Assembly (NCBI GenBank): GCA_023678885.1
Contig: CM042985.1
Location: 6,684,985 to 6,748,984, forward strand
Direction of reading: 5' to 3'
Source: Pogostemon cablin
Taxonomy: Eukaryota; Streptophyta; Magnoliopsida; Lamiales; Lamiaceae
Length of the DNA stretch: 64,000 nucleotides
Shown piece by piece: positions 32,320-43,920 of this stretch. The notes under the pieces were generated by a model, which was not told the origin of the DNA, searched no databases, and worked only from the letters and a program-made list of their open reading frames with translations. Numbering within the stretch: position 1 is the stretch's first letter; each line of letters opens with the position of its first letter. Position numbers and translations under genes: made by a program.

Positions 32320-34551
32320 ATAATCACTTATGCTATTTATTTATTACTAAAATATTCACCTTACTTTTTATATTTATCTATTCCATTCAATAAATATTGT
32401 TATTGTTGATTTTACTTGAATGTTTGCTTTGTAGTTTGTTCTGATAATCCTATTCAAATTACTGTTTCTTAACTCTACCAAGAGTCAAAATTTATTCAAA
32501 TTATTTTTTCTTAACTCACTCTCTTTCCCCATACTTGACTTGATTCTTTCTATAAAATGTTATTATTTTTTATTTATACTATAAATTATTCATGAAATAG
32601 TTCCTTGTGACATTGTCACTTTTTATAATTGAGTGTAACTTTTCATGATTAATGTTATCATTTATTGTCACATTTCATAATTGAGTGTAATTTTTCATGA
32701 TTAATGTTATCATTTTTTATCCATCTCACATAATAACTTACGTGAAACGCACTCTATCATAATAATCCTCTCAGTATTTTAGCTTTTAACTCAAATTCAT
32801 TTAAAATAAGTATAATAATATTACAATAATCCTCTCAATATTTTAGCTTTAACTCAAATTCATTTAACTTTTCATAATAAAAAGTGAAATAAGTATAATA
32901 ATATAGAGACAATATTAAATATGTACTCTAATTTGTGAGAAACATTTTAGCTTTTAACACAAATTAATTTAAATTTTCATTATAAAAAGTGAAATAAGTA
33001 TAACAATATACTACTTACAGTAGTGACAATATATATTCTAATTTGTGAGAAATATTAAGTGAACTTATTATTTTTGGAACTAGAAAAAAATCATGACCAC
33101 AATTTGAGAGTAGTTTGATTGATTAACAATTCAACGGTGTGTTAACTTAATTACGTGGAAGTATAATAATTTAGTTAAGGATTCATTACTAATATATACA
33201 CATTTTTACCCCTAAAAACTACTTAGATACATAGATTTAAAATAATTATTATTTAATACAAAATATTAAAGTAAAATACCAATTATAACCTTATACTCAT
33301 ACACTTTTAAACCACAAATTCTAACCCCCCACCAACCGCCGGACCACCACCGCCACCGTCGGCGGCCGATCACCGAAAATTCCATACAATCGTCGGAAAG
33401 TCCGTACAGGCGCCGGAAATTTCCGTATTGTAGGCGACCGGTCGGCCGAAAATTTCGTACCGCCGCCAGAGCTCCGCCGGACCACCAAACATTTTTGCTG
33501 CACACACTTTTTTTTACTGCACACACTTTTATTACTGCACACACTTTGCTGCACAGGAACTCTTCCTGCACACAATATTTATGTGAAGCACATTGTAGGG
33601 GTAATATTAGAATATCACTATATATTTTTGTAGTTAGTAGTAATAGTTTTGTATGTTTGTATCTCATAGTAATTAAGGGTTTGTTGGGGTTTAAAATTTG
33701 GTAAATAATATTATTATTATTACTAGTTTTGTCTCCCGCGTTCACGCGAATTCTATTATGTGTAATATTTTATTTTAAAATACTCCCTCCGTTACGAAGG
33801 AAGCGTAAGCATTAAGGCGGGACGGAGGGAGTATATTTTTTTAATTTTATACTATTTATTATTAAATATATATATTTGTTCTTTTATTTAATTTTAAGAT
33901 TATTAATGGGGGAGATTAAATAAAATAATACGTAAAATATTAAATTACTTAAAATAAAATATTAATTGCAAAATTAATATGAGAGCAACACATACACAAT
34001 TTTTTCAAGAACGAACATGGCGACGTCACATACACAAAATTTTTCAATGAGCAAGGATTTGTAATTTTGAAAGCCCATCATATTGCAGGATAAGTTAATG
34101 ATGCTTAAATGAGTTTAATTATTGGAATGGGTTAACTTCAAGTTGTGATTTAATTGTATAGATTATAATTATACCCAATATATTAATCCATGCAATAATA
34201 TTCAATAAATGGGCCTTCCCTCTGCCGTAAAATTAAATTAATAAACACCCAAATAAATGGGCCTTAAGCGGCCCACTCCATTCAATATAAGTTTGGAATA
34301 AATCTACGTAATCGATTTTTTTCCTTAAAAAGAAGTAATCGATTTTTTTTTCCTTAAAGAAATAAGAATTCAATGAATAAATTCACAATATATGTTTTAT
34401 ATTGAGAGTTAAAAGTTTATTTTATCTTATAACTATTGAAAACTTTATTTTTATCCCAAAAAAGATATTTGTATCGATTTTGTCCCATAACTATTGGTTT
34501 TATTTTAATTTTGCCCAATTTTCGCCGGAACCCTAAATTTTCGCCGGAAAT
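32320..34551. other. Duplicated AT-rich DNA with nested insertions
   Basis: 32550-33175 resembles 45170-45530 and 61140-61620; 33687-34030 resembles 61617-61930. Between them, about 33176-33686, lies 510 bp absent from the 61.6-kb copy. This extra DNA has a GC-rich core (33325-33480) and CTGCACACACTTT repeats (33495-33560). At 33723-33726 an ACTAG preceding a CCCGCG...CGCG hairpin looks like an inverted Helitron 3' end; the 61.66-kb copy has the perfect hairpin CCCGCGTGCACGCGGG. No gene is supported. Confidence 0.5.
33783..33831. mobile_element. 49-bp Stowaway-like micro-element
   Basis: CTCCCTCCGTTACGAAGG...GGACGGAGGGAG between TA dinucleotides at 33781-33782 and 33832-33833. The paralogous stretch near 61690-61705 lacks it and has a single TA, confirming a real insertion. 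Confidence 0.75.
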
Positions 34552-35287
34552 TAGGGGTGAGTAAAAATTTTTCAAAACCGGTCAAACCGTTTGAATCGCA
34601 CCGAATTGCACCGTCACTAGTGATATATTTACGTAAAGCGCGATTATTTAAATTTAAGTAAACCGCACCGCTATAACGGTACAATTTCGATTTTTTCATA
34701 AAATTACACCGTACCGCCTAATATTTATATACATATATGTATAGAAATGTATATATATGTATGTGTTTTAAATTTATATAAATATTGAAATCTCAACTTT
34801 TATGCTCTTTTAAACCTATTATTCATTATAAATTTATAATTGTCATATTTTTAACAAATGATAACAGTGTTCTAAAAAAACATGAATGATAATGCATCTT
34901 TTTAACTCCACATTAACATTTCAAATCACAATTCTAATGAGAAATTATAAGTTTAAAATAAAAAATGAGTTCTTATTGTTTGGAAATCGATATTTTAGAT
35001 TAGTTTAGAATGATACATTTTGTAATCGTTATCATGAGTTACTAGTAACATTTATTGAAACACATATACTTATCTATATTTAAGTTTCCTATTATTTATA
35101 TAGTTATATGTTATATTATTATTAAAACCTCCAAACCGCTAAAACTGACCGCCAAACTGCTAAAAACCGCGTGATAAATTATATCTAAAAAATCCCAATT
35201 TAAAATTAAAGTTAAAACTGAACCGTCCATGGCAAGACAATTTAAATTTAATCGAAAAACTGTTCAAACCGCACCGTGATCACCCTA
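34552..35287. mobile_element. hAT-like non-autonomous element
   Basis: Ends TAGGGGTGAG and ...GATCACCCTA (8-bp class inverted ends), flanked by CCGGAAAT (34544-34551) and CTGAAAAT (35288-35295), a decayed 8-bp duplication (6 of 8). Subterminal repeats 'caaaccg...caccg' occur at both ends. No transposase frame. It is inserted in a diverged relative of MITE family C (34400-34550 and 35290-35390 contain 'gtcccataac' and 'gccggaa'). Confidence 0.6.
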
Positions 35288-36004
35288 CTGAAAATTGGTC
35301 ACGTACGCTGCACGTGACCTATAATTTGAGGGAATCCGGCGATGGGTGGGTGACCTGGACAAATGAGTAAAATTGGGCCAATAGAATCGTCAAATCATCA
35401 AATTAATAAAAAAAAAACTGACTCAGCACCACCACCGCAGATTCACCACACCATAACTATCACCACCACCACCACAGACTCAATCTCTACCACCGCAGAC
35501 TCACCACATCCGCAGACTCAATATGTGTGGTATAATAAAGGTGAATCATTAGGAGAGAGGGAGTATATTTTATATTAACCCAAATTAATTATTTATTCTA
35601 TATACACACTTTATTACAATGTCCTATTACTGTTTCCTTTAAATTGTTTTTACAAAGGTAACAATATGCTTTTATGAGACTTGTCTGATAAATACAAAAT
35701 CAATTAAAATTTACTTATTCATTAGGAAAGATTCACTCAAACAAATCCATAATAGACAAATCTGCGTGTTGAATTTACTTTAAAAAATAATTTAATTGCT
35801 TTTATAAGAACGACATAATTTTAACCGATTGTCTAGTAATTTAATTTGGTCAATTTAACTGGATTTCTAGTGTTATCTATCTTTTCTCTTGAACATTTCC
35901 ATATTTATTTTTATTTGTTATTTTATTATTTTAAGTACTTATTTTCTGCTTTTATAAGTTTAATTAATTCACTTAAATACCTAAATTTGTCTTAGGTTAG
36001 AATA
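35288..36004. other. Intergenic DNA with CAC-rich tract and direct repeat
   Basis: CCACCA-rich simple sequence at 35430-35515. 35583-35770 is a diverged direct copy of 36536-36717, so the Mutator-type MITE at 36014 lies between duplicated segments. No gene. Confidence 0.6.
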
Positions 36005-36013
36005 TTCATAAAT

Positions 36014-36367
36014 GGCTAAATATAGTGTGCACCCGGGTGCACACGAAGCTTCGTGTGCACCCACATACAAATATAAGCAAAAACATATACAATTATGAGT
36101 AAAAATGTATACAATTTAATTGTTAATTTTTTTAATAAAAAATTGAGTGTAAAAAATGTACAATTATTAAAATACATGTATACACTATTGAATAAAAAAT
36201 TATACACATATGAATGCTTGTTTTTTTAATGAAAAACTTAGTGTGAAAAAAGTATACAATTATTACAAAACACGTATACAAAAGAGAATAACATGTATAC
36301 AAAATAGAATAAAAAGTTATACAAATATGGGTGCAAGGATGCACCCGGGTGCACCTAATATACACTC
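36014..36367. mobile_element. Mutator-type MITE, subfamily A, copy 2
   Basis: 354 bp, flanked by perfect TTCATAAAT duplications (36005-36013 and 36368-36376). Nearly identical to 21455-21806. Confidence 0.9.
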
Positions 36368-36428
36368 TTCATAAATAGGTTAAATAGTAAATCTAGAATT
36401 ATTGTTTGGGTTCAATAATAGAATTGGT

Positions 36429-36488
36429 CACACGCTGAGCTGCAACTGATTCTCATACGTACACGCTGAGCTGCAACTGATTCTCATA
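36429..36488. repeat. Two-copy tandem repeat, about 31 bp
   Basis: 'cacgctgagctgcaactg' with following 'attctcatac' occurs twice in succession. Confidence 0.9.
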
Positions 36489-37019
36489 CTTGGGACACGC
36501 AAAAAGGTGAACAAATAAAAACCTAAATTAATTATTTATTCTATATACACACTTTATTACAGTGTCCCATTATTGTTTCCTTTAAATTGTTTTTACAAAG
36601 ATAACAATATACTTTTGTGAGACAAGTCTGATAAATACAGAATCAATTAAAATTAACTATTCATTAGGAAAGATGCACTCTAACAAATCCATAATAGACG
36701 AGTCTGCGTCTTAATAGCATGGAAGTTTTGACGTTGTTGGACACTAATGTGAAAATTAGTCGGTAGAGAGAGGAAGGATGATAGAGAGAGAGTTTTGCTC
36801 GTGCAAATTTTCGGACTTTAGTTCCAAAAATCGCTCTCTTACTTTCTAAGCTTTCTTCCTCGTCGCTGTCGGCGCCACCCGTCTACGGCTTTGGCGATTC
36901 TCGCTTCTTCAGCTTTGGGTTCGACCGGTCATCATCGGAGACACCATTTGGTCTCACCGCTCTCCACGGCGGTGGTAGAGGTTGTTTACTTGTTCATGTA
37001 ATCCGCCTTGGTCTTTCTT

Positions 37020-38812
37020 ATGGGGAAGACAACAAGGAGCCGGACGCCGTCTAGAGCGTCGCCGGATATACGTGTGAGTGAGGAACCGTTCAAATCGGTG
37101 AAGGACCGAGCTAAAGACATTGAAAGGAAGAAGATTTTGGCGGAGGCGGTGTTGTCCGAAGGCGCCGCTTTGGTGTGTCCAGCAGCGGCAGACTGCCCGG
37201 AGTCGGAGACGGAGGTTTTTGTTGGTTCCATGGCGTTGGTTGTGTCCATCTCGACAGAGGACGGTGGTTCCAGCAGCCCCACGCGGGGATTGGTTGATAC
37301 GGATATGGTGGATTTGTCTCCGGCGGTGGCCGAGGTGCGAAATCCCACCGCCAAGCGTAAACCCTCGGTAGACAAGCGGCGGAGCACCTCCCCTGGTTCT
37401 AGGCGTCGGTTGGAAGTGTCCTCCCCCTCGCCTTCTCCCTCCCGGCAGGGCGGTGGGGAAACTTCTGGAAACGCCGAGAGTGCTCGGCAGGGTCTTGTGC
37501 TGTCTGCATCTTCGCCTCCTTCCTCTCGGCATGTGGGCGCTGACGACAGTCACCCTGACGTCATCTCTTTCCTGTGCGGTGCTGAATCTTCTGGAAATGC
37601 CGAGACCTCTCGGCGGGTGCAGGGCGCGCCTCGTCAGCGTACCCCTTCGCCCACGCCTGTCTCTTTCCCTCGGCACCCAGCGTCAGCTGCGTCCACTGCT
37701 CATCTCCCAGGCGGCACGCCCCGCCCTGGACAAGCTGCGCTCGGCCCTCGGCAGCAACGCCAGCAAGGAAGCCAACGCGCGCGGCAGGGCCAGCCGTCCG
37801 ATAGGCCCCCTCCTAAACAGCCAGCTGATTATGACAAGTTCGTCAATAAAAGTAATATTAACCCAGATAGGAAGCTGGAATACATTGCTCCGTCCGAGGG
37901 AGTGGCCTATCTGGATCCGAAAGATGACTCGGATCTTTGGAACTTTACGTTGGTGGGATATTTCTCGGGGAGGTTTCCGGGTATCCAAGCCCTTCATGAT
38001 ATCTGCCGGGCATGGGGGTCAAGTATACCATTATTATGCATCAGTCGGGGTGGATTATATTTCGGCTGTGTTCGGAAGAAGATGTCAGGAAGGTGTTGGA
38101 TAGTGCTCCTCACTCTATATGGGAACGGTATCTTATGCTTGAAAGGCTTCCACCAGCCTTTCAATTTGATGATCGGGAAATATCTCATGTTCCGGTCTGG
38201 ATCCGTCTGCCTTCGTTCCCATTAGAGTTGTGGACAAAGACTCATATAAGTAAGGTGGCTTCGTTAATTGGTAGACCGATTATGGTAGATGATACATCTG
38301 CTAAGGCAGATAGGGTTTCGTTCGTCCGGGTGCGTGTGGACATAGATGTCTCGCAAGAGCTGCCAAAGGAGGTTACATTTAACTATTGTGGGACCAATTT
38401 CACTCAAGCTGTCTTGTATGAACGCCTTCCGGCGTATTGTGCCAAGTGAAGGAAATTTGGCCACTTGGTAAGTGATTGTGATGATTTTGTTCGGGACCAT
38501 AAGGAGGAGAAATGAACTAATCATCCTCCGGAGGTTGCACCAGTTGATGATACTGTTGATGAGGAAGGATTCCGGCATGTTGGGACCAGAAATACAAGGC
38601 CAAAGAAGAAGAGAAACAGAGGTGGGAAGAAGATGGACACCGGTTCTAATCTATCATCAGAACAAAACCAGAAGGTCATCTCAGGTAAATACCAGATTCT
38701 TGATGAGCTTGACCCTGACGACTGGCGAATTAATAGATCAAAGGAGACACAGTCGGCCCAAGTGAATGCTACAAAGAGTTGGGCATCGGAAACAGAGGAG
38801 GAGGCAGCATAA
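37020..38812 (+). pseudogene. LINE ORF1 (DUF4283-type, zinc knuckle), broken
   Basis: ATG 37020 opens a Ser/Pro-rich, low-complexity N-terminal region of about 270 residues. A DUF4283-like domain follows, with LWNFTLVGYFSGRFPGI and, after a frameshift near 38010 in a G run, YTIIMHQSGWIIF, VPVWIRLPSFPLELW and the expected DVS..LP end. The zinc knuckle (YCAK-x-RKFGHLVSDC) has TGA at 38447-38449 in place of its second Cys. Another stop lies at about 38516, and the frame then runs to TAA at 38810. ORF1 proteins bind LINE RNA and form the transposition particle. Confidence 0.85.
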
Positions 38813-38952
38813 GCAGTAGGTCGATCGGGGCGCACTCTGACTCCCAATTCTTCCTACAGGGCGGGTGGCATAAGGAGAGGTTCCGAAATTATCATTCAAG
38901 AACCACAGGGCATCGGTACTGGATCAGGAGGCGGGGGTTTGTCCCCTAATGT

Positions 38953-41900
38953 TTGTCAATGAGGTATCTAACATGGAACGTGCGAGGGCTTGCAGCCACT
39001 CGTGCGCAGCGAGCTGCCCACAGGTTAGTTCGCCACAATAAAGTATGCTTAGTAGGCCTTATTGAAACTAAATTGTCTATGGATAATGTGGAGGATATTG
39101 TGGGTAGAATTGTTCCTAGTTGGAATATGGTGAATAATTTTGATATGGTTAACGGTGGTCGTATTGTGGTTGCATGGGATTCTTCTTGATTACTTTTAGT
39201 AATGTTGTATTGCATGAGCAATGTATCTCTGGTATGGTTCGCTGTTTGATTTCTCAACAGGACTTCATTATCAGTGTTGTGTACGCCTGTAATGCTGTGG
39301 TTGATAGGCGTAGGCTTTGGTGTCATCTCTCTTCGCTTTTCTCCGCAGTTAACTCTCCTTGGTTGCTCCTTGGGGACTTTAACTGTGTAAGGAAATCTAA
39401 TGAGAGATCTGAAATCGTTCCGTCGCATCGGAATTGGTACAGGGTGGAGTTTGAGGAGTTCTGTGTTGATAGGTGCTTAGATGATGCTAAGTCCAAGGGA
39501 TGCTTTTTCACGTGGACGAATGGTAAAATTTGGAGTCGTATTGATCGGGTCTTGGTGAATTCAAATTGGGATACCATATCAGGTGTGGTGGAATCTGAGT
39601 TTCTGCCCATGGGGGCCACTTCGGACCATTGCCCTATATTGGTTTCTGTGTTTCATGCTGAGTACGCGAAGGGGAGACCATTCATGTATGTGAATATGTG
39701 GAAGACTAGTGAGGGTTTCCTGGATACTGTGCGAGAGGTGTGGGACTTGCAGGTGTGGGGAACAGCTCAATTCAGTGTGTGTCGGAGACTGAAGTTACTT
39801 AAGCATAAGCTTCGTCAGCTTGGTAAGAGGGACTTTGGTCACATTGCTGAAAGAGCAGAGAGGGCTAGAGATGAACTTGACAGGTTACAGATGGACACTC
39901 ATGCTGATCCTGGTAATGTTGAGAAATGGGATAGGGTTCGAGAGGCAGCTAAGAGGGTCGACTTCTTGTGTCATGCTGAGCATCTTTTCTTTTCTCAGAT
40001 GGCTAGAGCTGAGTACCTGATTAGTCAGGATAAACCCACTAAATTTTTCTACAGGAAGATCAAGTCCAATAGCGTGAGGAATATCATTCCCTCCATACGT
40101 ACGGAATCCGGGCATACAACATCTCGTGAGGAAGTCGTTGGAGAGTTCCTCTCATTCTATAGGGACTTGTTGGGTACTGTGAAGGAGTGTGAGCAGATTG
40201 ATGATAGTGTGTTTGAATGGGGAGCTGTATTGAGTGATGATCAAGCGCAACAGCTCGTGGTGCCTGTCACGCTTGAAGATGTGAAGGGAGTCGTCTGGAG
40301 CATGAATGGTGATAAGGCCCCTGGGCCGGATGGGTATACTGCTGCTTTCTTTCGGGACGCGTGGGATGTGGTCGGGTCAGATGTTGTAGCGGCTGTCCAG
40401 GAATTCTTTCAATCCGGAAAGTTACTACGACAGATGAACGCAACATTCATTACACTAATCCCAAAAGGAAAGCATGATCCCGCCGTCATGGACTTCCACC
40501 CGATTTCGTGTTGCAATGTGATCTACAAAATCATATCCCGAATCATTGTGAAACGAATGACGGCCCTTATGGAGGACTTGGTGTCAGAGAATCACTTTGG
40601 ATTTGTTAAGAATCGAAGAATGAGGGATTGTGTTATGCTAGCCCAAGAGATTGTGAAGAACTATGGGTGGTCCAGGCATCGTCAGTATAGGAGAATGGCG
40701 ATTAAAGTGGACATCAAAAAGACGTATGACTCGGTAGACTGGGGATTCCTGCGTGCAGTTCTTACTGGGTTAAAATTTCCTCATCGTATGATAGGCTGGA
40801 TCATGGAATGTGTCACCACCACTTCATTTTCCATCCTTATTAACGGTTCTCCTGAGGGATATTTTGACGGTAAGAGAGGACTGCGTCAGGGTGACCCTTT
40901 GTCGTCTTTATTATTTGTTTTGTGTATGGATTATTTTTCCAGGTTCTTCAGGAGAATGACTCTGGTGGGGGACTACAAGTTTCATTCGAGACACTGTTAG
41001 AAGGTGGGAGTCACGCATCTGGCATTTGCGGATGATTTGATTATCTTTGCTTATGGCAATCGATCTTCGGCAGAGGTCGTAGCCCAAGCACTTCATTTAT
41101 TCGCTCGCATGTCAGGCTTGGAGGTTAGTGCAGATAAATCTCATTTGTTTATGGCAGGGGTTCCGGAGGCTGAGGAGCAGACTATTCGAGAAGTTCTACC
41201 TTTTCAGGAAGGCACTTTTCCCGTGCGTTATCTGGGTGTACCATTGCAGGGAAGTAAACTTTGGGAGTCTGCGTTTGAGCCACTCATCATGCAGGTATCT
41301 AATTTGATAAGGGGTTGGTCCACTCATCTGCTCTCGTATGCAGGGCGATTAGAGCTTATCAGATCGGTAGTATATGGGGTGCTGAATTTCTGGGCGGCCA
41401 TGGTGAAGATCCCCAAAGGTATTGTGGATAGAATTGAGCGGATGATACGAAAATTCCTTTGGGGGACTACAAGGGGAGCAGTTCGGTGGGAGGAGGTCAC
41501 TCTTCCTAAGGATCAGGGCGGCCTGGGACTGAAGGGACTTGACTTGCTGAATGATGTCGCTCTGTGTGGCGTGCTGTGGGATGTGCATCAGGAGAAGAAA
41601 TCATTGTGGCTCAAATGGATTAATGTCATTTACCTACAGTCTACTTCTTGCTGGGAGGTTGAGGTGAATTACAGTGCCTCAATCGTGTGGAAGGATATTC
41701 TTCGTGCGAGGGATAGAATCAGAGCACGGATTGGAGGAGCCATAGTTTCCACTTTGGCTTCGTGTTCAGACCTGGGGAAGCTTCGTGTAGGTAAGATGTA
41801 TTGGCTCGCGTCTCACTCTATGCCAACACAGTTCATCTACAGGAAGCTTTGGTGTCCATGGGTGCCTCATAAACATTCGTTTAGAATGTGGATTGCGGTG

Positions 41901-42283
41901 CGGAATCGCCTACTCACCATGGATAGAGGGAGATATAATGAAGGCCCGGTTGAGTGCGTGCTTTGTGTAGGAACCCCCGAAACAAGAGATCATCTTTTCT
42001 TCGAGTGTCCATTCACGAGAATGTATGGAACCGGGTTAGGTTCGGAATAGAGTGGAGGAGATAGGTTACCACATTGAAAGCCGAATTCAAGTGGCTCAAT
42101 AAGGACCGGCGCGTACACGTTAGTGAAAGGAGGAGGTGGATGCTTGCTCTCTACGGTAGCGTCTTTCTCATTTGGAAGCCTCGGAACGAAGCGCTCTTCA
42201 AGGGTGCCCGAATTTCTACTGATGACTTGGTTAATTCCATACTTATGCATGTAATTAGATTTGAGCATTTGTTGTCTAGATAG
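38953..42283 (+). pseudogene. LINE ORF2 (endonuclease-reverse transcriptase), broken
   Basis: The N-terminal endonuclease/exonuclease/phosphatase domain begins YLTWNVRGLA and LVGLIETKL. The frame shifts near 39170-39190 and continues with LLLGDFNCV, FFTWTNG and SDHCPILVSV, which carry the usual catalytic Asp and His. The reverse transcriptase follows, with NGDKAPGPDGYTAAFF, FHPISCCNVIYKI, RRMAIKVDIKKTYDSVDW and GLRQGDPLS. TAG at 40998-41000 comes just before the catalytic THLAFADDLIIF. A zf-RVT segment (CVLCVGTPETRDHLFFECPF) precedes a final frameshift near 42045, and the last piece ends at 42283. The protein nicks target DNA and primes cDNA synthesis there. Confidence 0.93.
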
Positions 42284-42622
42284 GTGTGCTTTCATTTGGT
42301 TGCTCCGCCTTGGAGTTGTAATTAGATGTGTGACTCTGGCTTCGGCCTATCGTTTTGGAATAATTAACATATAGTTCTAAAAAAAAAACATGGAAGTTTT
42401 GAAGAGGGGAAGGCTTGTACAAGTTGGGGTGTGTATATTTAATTTTTTTAAAAGTTGTTTGACCTTATGCATATAATAAAATTATAAAATAAAAAATTAA
42501 AGAGAATGTATATTTATATAATACATATCTAATAAAAATAGGTGTATATTTAATTATACTCTTTTGTAAATGGGATAGGCGATTCTAGGTATATATTCTA
42601 TTTATTCTCCCATAATATTCTT

Positions 42623-43006
42623 GAGTGAGGCTTGCGTGCACCCGGGCGCACGGAACACATTCCGTGCGCCTTTAGAAATTTTGTATTATGGGTAAGGGTA
42701 CATTAATTTGGTCTAAAGGGTATACACTTTAATTACTAAAAGGTACACAATTTTGTTCTAAAGGGTATACACTTTTCATTAATATTTTTTTTTCTTTAGA
42801 AAATAAAGGGTACACATTTTTATACTAAAGGGTATACAATTTAACACAAAATTCTAAAGGCGCACGGAGTGTTGTTTGTGCACCCAGATTTTTCTTTAGA
42901 AAATAAAGGGTACACATCTGTATACTAAAAGGTATACAATTTAGCACAAATTTTTAAAGGCGCACGGAAAGTGTTCCGTGCGCCCGGGTGCACAGGAGCT
43001 TTTGCC
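42623..43006. mobile_element. Mutator-type MITE, subfamily B, copy 2
   Basis: 384 bp with perfect 9-bp duplications AATATTCTT at 42614-42622 and 43007-43015. Inverted ends match over about 36 bp around GTGCACCCGGGCGCACGGAACAC, a repeat that is itself nearly palindromic. Confidence 0.9.
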
Positions 43007-43305
43007 AATATTCTTTCACTTTTTAAAACCAAATTAACACATTTATTATATAACATACAAAATTAATTTAATTTAAAATTTATCATAAACTCATTATTAC
43101 CATCTAACACGTATTTTATATTATATTGATTATCTAAAAATATCAAAATATTAAAAAAATCTATATAGTTGATTAAAAGAACTTTTTTTAAATAACTTGA
43201 AAAAATAAACATGAATTGGGACAGAGGGAAGTTCTATTTTATTAAGAAATATTATTCAATTCCTCCCGCACCATTATTTTAGATACAAAATTAAAAAAAA
43301 AAGAT

Positions 43306-43920
43306 TCTAATCAATTTTGTTGAGTTTGGAAGATAATATAATACAATTTAAAGAATTTTATTAATTTAAAGCATGAAATTATCAATTCAAAATTTGAATA
43401 TTTTTTCAAACAATAATTAAATTATAAAATATGTTAGGTGGATTAAAATGTATTTTTAAAATTAAAAACTAATATTCCCTCTGTCCCACGTATTTTAAAC
43501 AACTTTCCATTTTGGGGTGTCCCACGTATTTTTACCCATTCTATTTTTGGCAAAAATACATAATATTTTATTACATACTTTTTACAATCCCAACAACTTT
43601 AATTACTTTTTTACACTTTATTCATCATTCCCAATAACTTTATATACTTTTTCTTTTTAAATTACTAATTTATTCATACTTTCTCTTACATTATATATTA
43701 AAAAAATAAAATGTCTTAATCTCCGTGCTCGTACAAACGGGTAAAAATACCTGAGACGGAGGGAATATGATATTTTCTATTTTGAGTGATAAACTTTTGG
43801 GTGATTCTTAAATGATCCGAGTTCGGACCATGACCTTCTCAAGTGGGGCTCATGATGTCAGATGGTGGGGCCGACCCCCAGAGGATTCATGTTACTCAAG
43901 TAGGCCTATAAATCTTTCTT
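43306..43920. repeat. Paralogous copy of 31439-31740
   Basis: Near-identical to the DNA following KIB1-like copy A, but with no KIB1 coding sequence to its left: the copy starts at 'tcaattttgttgagtttgg' directly after an unrelated A-rich stretch. It contains a MITE at 43475-43765. Confidence 0.85.
43475..43765. mobile_element. Stowaway-like MITE with confirmed empty site
   Basis: 291 bp, TTCCCTCTGTCCCACG...GAGACGGAGGGAA, flanked by TA (43473-43474 and 43766-43767). The paralogous site near 31603 reads 'aattaatatgatatt' with one TA and no element. Confidence 0.92.

Larger units (their letters stand above)
36732..42388 (+). mobile_element. Full-length L1-type LINE
   Basis: 5657 bp ending in a 10-base poly(A) (42379-42388), flanked by perfect 14-bp duplications CATGGAAGTTTTGA at 36718-36731 and 42389-42402. 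It carries two ORFs of plant L1 layout: a nucleic-acid-binding ORF1, then endonuclease plus reverse transcriptase. The 5' end seems complete (GC-rich leader of about 290 bp). Several stops and frameshifts make it inactive, but the perfect target duplication argues for moderate age. Confidence 0.95.

Noticed and set aside
36954..37676. 240-codon minus-strand open frame in the LINE
   Set aside because: It is the antisense of the GC-rich ORF1 N-terminus with no known domain.
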